Assembly (NCBI GenBank): GCA_032000125.1
Contig: DAMALH010000016.1
Location: 34,599-98,598 of the forward strand
Length of the DNA: 64,000 nucleotides
Direction: 5' to 3'
Source: Dryocola sp032000125
Lineage (GTDB): Bacteria > Pseudomonadota > Gammaproteobacteria > Enterobacterales > Enterobacteriaceae
The notes below the pieces were generated by a model. The model did no database searches, was not told the origin of the DNA, and saw only the letters and a program-made list of their open reading frames with translations. This document shows, piece by piece, positions 60,572 through 64,000 of the stretch. The first letter of the stretch is position 1. Each line of letters begins with the position of its first letter. Both the position numbers and the translations under genes were made by a program.

Positions 60572-61446
60572 AACGTTCTGGAATAGTACTGTCTTTGTTT
60601 CTGGTCATGTTCAGCCAGGCAGCATCGGCGAAGAATTTGAATGTAGTAACCAGCTTTACCGTGCTGGCAGATATGGCGAAACAGGTGGGCGGCGAGCACG
60701 TTACCGTCACAAGCCTGGTCGGCCCGGACGGCGACCCGCACAGCTTTGAACCTTCACCGAAGGACAGCGTGGCGTTAAGCCATGCCGATGTGGTGATCGT
60801 AAGCGGGCTGGGAATGGAAGGGTGGATGGATCGGCTGGTGAGCGCCTCTGGCTATAAAGGCAAAGTTATCGTGGCCTCGCAGGGCGTAGATACTCGCAGC
60901 ATGAATGAAGATGGCAAAACGATAACCGATCCTCATGCGTGGAACAGCGCGGAAAACGGGGCAATCTATGCCAGCAACATTATGAAGGCGCTGATAGCCG
61001 TCGACCCGGAGGATGCGCCAGCGATTCGTGAGACAGGAACGGAATACGTCACGCGCTTAAAGCTGCTTGATAGCTGGGCTAAGACCCGTTTTGCCGCCGT
61101 GCCTGAGGCCCGCCGCCATGTGCTGACCAGCCACGATGCCTTTGGATACTTTGGCAAGGCGTATGGCGTAACTTTCCTTGCGCCAGTGGGTTTTTCTACC
61201 GAGGCGGAAGCCAGCGCCGCTGATGTCGCCGCTTTAATTAAGCAGCTTAAAGAGCAGCATATTAAAACCTATTTTATTGAGAACCAGACCGATCCGCGCC
61301 TGGTGCAGCAGATTGCTAAAGCCAGCGGCGCGCAGCCGGGAGGGGAGCTTTATCCCGAGGCGTTGTCGCCCGCAGGGGGGCCTGCCAGCACCTATGAAAT
61401 GGCGTTTAAGCACAACGTAGAAACTATCGCCGGCAGCATGAAGTAA
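60568..61446 (+). CDS. Metal-binding ABC substrate-binding protein (ZnuA/TroA family)
   Basis: 292 aa with a signal peptide (MKRSGIVLSLFLVMFSQAASA). Cluster A-I fold. Metal ligands expected at His in GDPHSFEPSP, His in TDPHAWNS, Glu in FSTEAEASAAD and Asp in NQTDPRLVQQ. It lacks the long His-rich loop of E. coli ZnuA, so by itself it could serve Zn, Mn or Fe; the Zur-type box upstream favours zinc. Confidence 0.92.
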   Translation: MKRSGIVLSLFLVMFSQAASAKNLNVVTSFTVLADMAKQVGGEHVTVTSLVGPDGDPHSFEPSPKDSVALSHADVVIVSGLGMEGWMDRLVSASGYKGKVIVASQGVDTRSMNEDGKTITDPHAWNSAENGAIYASNIMKALIAVDPEDAPAIRETGTEYVTRLKLLDSWAKTRFAAVPEARRHVLTSHDAFGYFGKAYGVTFLAPVGFSTEAEASAADVAALIKQLKEQHIKTYFIENQTDPRLVQQIAKASGAQPGGELYPEALSPAGGPASTYEMAFKHNVETIAGSMK

Positions 61447-61453
61447 TCCCTTC

Positions 61454-61476
61454 GGCCAGCATCAGCTGGCCTTTTT
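61454..61476 (+). terminator. Terminator of the metal ABC operon
   Basis: GGCCAGC-ATCA-GCTGGCC followed by five T, seven nt past the stop. Confidence 0.9.
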
Positions 61477-61576
61477 CATTCCTGGAACCCGCCTCGATGT
61501 TCGCAATGTAAGCCCCTGAAAGCGCGGTAAAGTGCTATCGTAATGTTTTGTTATGCGTCTACAATCGGAGCAAGCC

Positions 61577-62086
61577 ATGGCAGACAACAGGTTGCGTCAA
61601 TTAAGTCATCAGGTGGGTGAAGCGCTTGGGCGCCTGGGGGCTACGGTTACCACGGCAGAATCCTGTACGGGCGGGTGGATAGCCAAAGTCATTACCGACG
61701 TTTCGGGCAGTTCCGCCTGGTTTGAGCGTGGCTTTGTTACCTACAGTAATGATGCCAAACATCAGATGATTGGCGTCGGAAGCGACACGCTGGAAACGCA
61801 TGGCGCGGTGAGCGAAGCGGTAGTGCGTGAAATGGCGCAGGGCGCGCTCTACGCGGCGGGGGCTGACTATGCTATTTCGGTCAGCGGTATCGCCGGGCCG
61901 AACGGCGGCAGCGAAGAAAAACCCGTCGGCACCGTGTGGTTCGGCTTTGCTTCAAAGCAGAATGGCACCGTTGCGCGCCATCAGCTTTTCGAAGGCGACC
62001 GTGAGACCATCAGGCGCAAATCCACGGAATATGCGCTGCAAACCCTGTGGGATGAATTTCTAAAAAATAAGCTTGATACTGTATGA
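61577..62086 (+). CDS. pncC: Nicotinamide-nucleotide amidohydrolase PncC (CinA C-terminal domain)
   Basis: 169 aa from the ATG at 61577 (MADNRLRQLSHQVGEAL), SD GGAG. Deamidates NMN to nicotinate mononucleotide in NAD recycling. CinA C-terminal fold: TTAESCTGGWIAKVITDVSGSSAWF, VSGIAGPNGGSEEKPVGTVW. Slightly longer than E. coli PncC. Its last codons overlap the recA LexA box. Confidence 0.95.
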   Translation: MADNRLRQLSHQVGEALGRLGATVTTAESCTGGWIAKVITDVSGSSAWFERGFVTYSNDAKHQMIGVGSDTLETHGAVSEAVVREMAQGALYAAGADYAISVSGIAGPNGGSEEKPVGTVWFGFASKQNGTVARHQLFEGDRETIRRKSTEYALQTLWDEFLKNKLDTV

Positions 62087-62100
62087 CTATACAGTATAAT
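62073..62100 (+). promoter_or_regulatory. recA promoter with LexA box
   Basis: -35 TTGATA (62073-62078), 16-bp spacer, -10 TATAAT (62095-62100). The SOS box TACTGTATGACTATACAGTA (62077-62096) fits CTGT-N8-ACAG and lies between them. Almost identical to E. coli. Confidence 0.96.
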
Positions 62101-62170
62101 TGGCTCAACAAATCGTATTAAGAACGCAGCGTGATGCATTCATGACTCACCCTGCATGACAGGAGTAAAA

Positions 62171-63235
62171 ATGGCTATCGACGAAAACAAACAGAAGGCG
62201 TTAGCGGCAGCACTGGGCCAGATTGAAAAACAATTCGGCAAAGGCTCCATCATGCGCCTGGGTGAAGACCGTACCATGGATGTCGAAACGATCTCCACCG
62301 GTTCACTGTCGCTGGATATCGCGCTGGGGGCCGGCGGCCTGCCAATGGGCCGTATCGTTGAAATCTACGGACCAGAATCTTCCGGTAAAACGACCTTAAC
62401 CCTGCAGGTTATCGGTGCCGCGCAACGTGAAGGTAAAACCTGTGCGTTTATCGATGCTGAGCACGCGCTGGACCCGGTCTATGCCAAGAAGCTGGGCGTG
62501 GATATCGACAACCTGCTGTGTTCACAGCCAGACACCGGCGAACAAGCCCTGGAAATCTGTGACGCGCTGGCGCGCTCCGGCGCAGTAGACGTTATCATCG
62601 TTGACTCCGTGGCGGCGCTGACGCCAAAAGCGGAAATCGAAGGCGAAATCGGCGACTCTCATATGGGCCTTGCTGCGCGTATGATGAGCCAGGCGATGCG
62701 TAAGCTGGCCGGTAACCTGAAGCAGTCCAACACGCTGCTGATCTTCATCAACCAGATCCGTATGAAGATTGGTGTGATGTTCGGTAACCCGGAAACCACC
62801 ACCGGTGGTAACGCGCTGAAGTTCTACGCGTCCGTGCGTCTTGATATTCGTCGTATCGGAGCGGTAAAAGATGGCGATAACGTTGTAGGTAGCGAAACCC
62901 GCGTTAAAGTGGTCAAAAACAAAATTGCTGCGCCGTTCAAGCAGGCTGAGTTCCAGATCATGTACGGTGAAGGCATCAACTTCTACGGCGAGCTGGTTGA
63001 CCTGGGCGTGAAGCACAAGCTGATTGAGAAAGCGGGTGCATGGTATAGCTATAACGGTGAGAAGATTGGCCAGGGTAAAACCAACGCCAGTAATTTCCTG
63101 AAAGAGAACAAGCCAATGTCCGTAGAGATTGAGAAAAAACTACGCGAAATGCTGCTCAACAACCAGGATACTACGCCGGACTTTACCGTTGACGATCACG
63201 ATAAAGATACCGCTGAAACCAACGAAGAATTCTGA
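62171..63235 (+). CDS. recA: RecA recombinase
   Basis: 354 aa from the ATG at 62171 (MAIDENKQKALAAALGQIEKQF), SD AGGAG. Strand exchange and LexA/UmuD co-protease. Walker A GPESSGKT, Walker B VDVIIVDSVAAL, loop L1 EGEIGDSHMGLAARMMSQAM, loop L2 GVMFGNPETTTGGNALKFY. Acidic C-terminus DDHDKDTAETNEEF. Confidence 0.98.
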   Translation: MAIDENKQKALAAALGQIEKQFGKGSIMRLGEDRTMDVETISTGSLSLDIALGAGGLPMGRIVEIYGPESSGKTTLTLQVIGAAQREGKTCAFIDAEHALDPVYAKKLGVDIDNLLCSQPDTGEQALEICDALARSGAVDVIIVDSVAALTPKAEIEGEIGDSHMGLAARMMSQAMRKLAGNLKQSNTLLIFINQIRMKIGVMFGNPETTTGGNALKFYASVRLDIRRIGAVKDGDNVVGSETRVKVVKNKIAAPFKQAEFQIMYGEGINFYGELVDLGVKHKLIEKAGAWYSYNGEKIGQGKTNASNFLKENKPMSVEIEKKLREMLLNNQDTTPDFTVDDHDKDTAETNEEF

Positions 63236-63242
63236 TTTTCAA

Positions 63243-63266
63243 CAGGGGCTGCCATGGCAGCCCCTG
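63243..63266 (+). terminator. recA-recX intercistronic hairpin
   Basis: CAGGGGCTGCC and GGCAGCCCCTG, an 11-bp perfect stem with a 2-nt loop, tail CTTATTTCC. Partial terminator, allowing some recX read-through as in E. coli. Confidence 0.8.
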
Positions 63267-63318
63267 CTTATTTCCGCTTTAAGATATTTATCTCTGTCTT
63301 CTTAACAGGTTATCTGTT

Positions 63319-63831
63319 ATGTCCGAATCAAACTCAACTCCCCGCCGAAGCGCCAGTGCCCGTTTACTGGACAAAGCCACCCGTATCCTCGCTATGCGCG
63401 ATCACAGCGAACATGAGCTTCGTCGCAAGCTTACCGCGGTGCCAACCTTTCCCGGCAGCAACCATCACGAACAGCCTGACTTTACCCCTGAAGATATCGA
63501 AAAGGTCATTGCCTGGTGTTACGAGCATCGCTGGCTGGATGACGCCCAGTTTGCCGCTCGTTTTATCGCCAGCCGCAGCCGTAAAGGGTACGGACCGCAG
63601 CGTATTCGCCAGGAGCTACAGCAGAAAGGCATTGAGCGGGCCACGGGTGAAGCGGCCATGATGGCGTGTGAAATAGACTGGCAGGGGATAGCAAGAGACA
63701 TTGCCGAGAGAAAGTTCGGTGAGCCACTGCCCACGGAGTGGAAAGAGCGTGCCAGAGTGCAGCGTTTTCTTCTGTATCGTGGCTTCTTTATGGAAGATAT
63801 CCAGGGCATCTACCGGAATTTTGCCGATTAG
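63319..63831 (+). CDS. recX: RecX, regulator of RecA
   Basis: 170 aa (E. coli 166). Blocks RecA filament extension and coprotease activity. Typical three-helix repeats: ATRILAMRDHSEHELRRKL, VIAWCYEHRWLDDAQFAARFIASRSRKGYGPQRIRQEL, and LLYRGFFMEDIQGIY. Follows recA by 83 nt including the hairpin. Confidence 0.95.
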   Translation: MSESNSTPRRSASARLLDKATRILAMRDHSEHELRRKLTAVPTFPGSNHHEQPDFTPEDIEKVIAWCYEHRWLDDAQFAARFIASRSRKGYGPQRIRQELQQKGIERATGEAAMMACEIDWQGIARDIAERKFGEPLPTEWKERARVQRFLLYRGFFMEDIQGIYRNFAD

Positions 63832-63970
63832 GCGCATACGGGATTTTACTTCCCCGGTAAGAAAACTTATCTTATTCCCACTTTTTTCCAGGTAAGCTGG
63901 GCATCTCTTCCGCATCGCGGCGGATGATATCTGGTTTACAACTCCTCGTTAGCTTGATTTCAGGATAATT

Positions 63971-64000
63971 ATGAGCAAGAGCACCGCTGAGATCCGTCAG
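63971..64000 (+). CDS. alaS: Alanyl-tRNA synthetase, N-terminal start (window edge)
   Basis: ATG at 63971 after AGGATAATT; the ten visible residues MSKSTAEIRQ equal the start of E. coli AlaS, and the gene order recA-recX-alaS supports it. The rest lies beyond the window. Confidence 0.93.
   Translation, partial: MSKSTAEIRQ

Overview
This 64 kb window is chromosomal DNA of a member of the Enterobacteriaceae. Most of it matches the relA-to-alaS segment of the Escherichia coli map in gene order and product length: relA-mazG-pyrG-eno, queE, ygcE-yqcE-ygcW-ygcU-ygcS-ygcR-ygcQ-ygcP-ygcO-ygcN, queD, cysJIH, iap, cysDNC, ygbE, ftsB-ispD-ispF-truD-surE-pcm-nlpD-rpoS, mutS, mltB, pncC-recA-recX-alaS. 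The genus cannot be fixed from sequence reading alone. I see no rRNA, tRNA, insertion sequence, prophage or CRISPR array.

Layout. 1-4.5 kb: stringent response, nucleotide and glycolytic genes; mazEF is absent between relA and mazG. 4.5-7.8 kb: an amino-sugar PTS island (RpiR regulator, EIIBC permease, NanE epimerase) where E. coli carries ygcG. 7.9-19.4 kb: queE and the full ygc catabolic/electron-transfer cluster, with a GlpP-family antiterminator gene (ygcP). 19.5-28.7 kb: queD and the sulfate assimilation genes, with no cas genes. 28.8-38.2 kb: cell division, isoprenoid, repair and stationary-phase genes. 38.2-50 kb: accessory DNA holding a GntR-linked hydrolase/peptide-transporter operon and an autoregulated LacI-dehydratase-MFS operon. 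The hydrogenase-3, hyp, nor and srl genes found between mutS and mltB in E. coli are not here. 50.2-61.5 kb: mltB, then an inserted block with an RND pump, a P-type ATPase and a zinc/manganese ABC importer. 61.5-64 kb: pncC, recA under a LexA box, recX and the start of alaS.

The most notable signal is a matched pair of attenuator leaders at the divergent yqcE/ygcW promoters (11.55-11.84 kb). Each transcript is predicted to start about 41.5 bp from the centre of a near-consensus CRP site. Each then carries an RNA that can fold either as an intrinsic terminator or as a mutually exclusive upstream hairpin. That upstream hairpin has the same 15-nt loop in both copies and a compensatory base-pair change. 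The GlpP-family protein YgcP, encoded in the same cluster, is the obvious candidate to bind it. The cluster around it encodes uptake (YqcE, YgcS), a sugar kinase (YgcE), an SDR dehydrogenase (YgcW), an AGPS-like flavoprotein (YgcU) and an ETF/ETF-quinone-oxidoreductase-like chain (YgcQ, YgcR, YgcN, YgcO). ygcS carries an in-frame amber codon.

Other points: two unlisted single-membrane-span small ORFs. One (58477-58587) is divergent from a P-type ATPase. The other (58879-58998) opens a four-gene metal importer operon in which every junction is an ATGA overlap, and sits just downstream of a perfect Zur-type palindrome. A repeated hairpin brackets a structured interval after queE.
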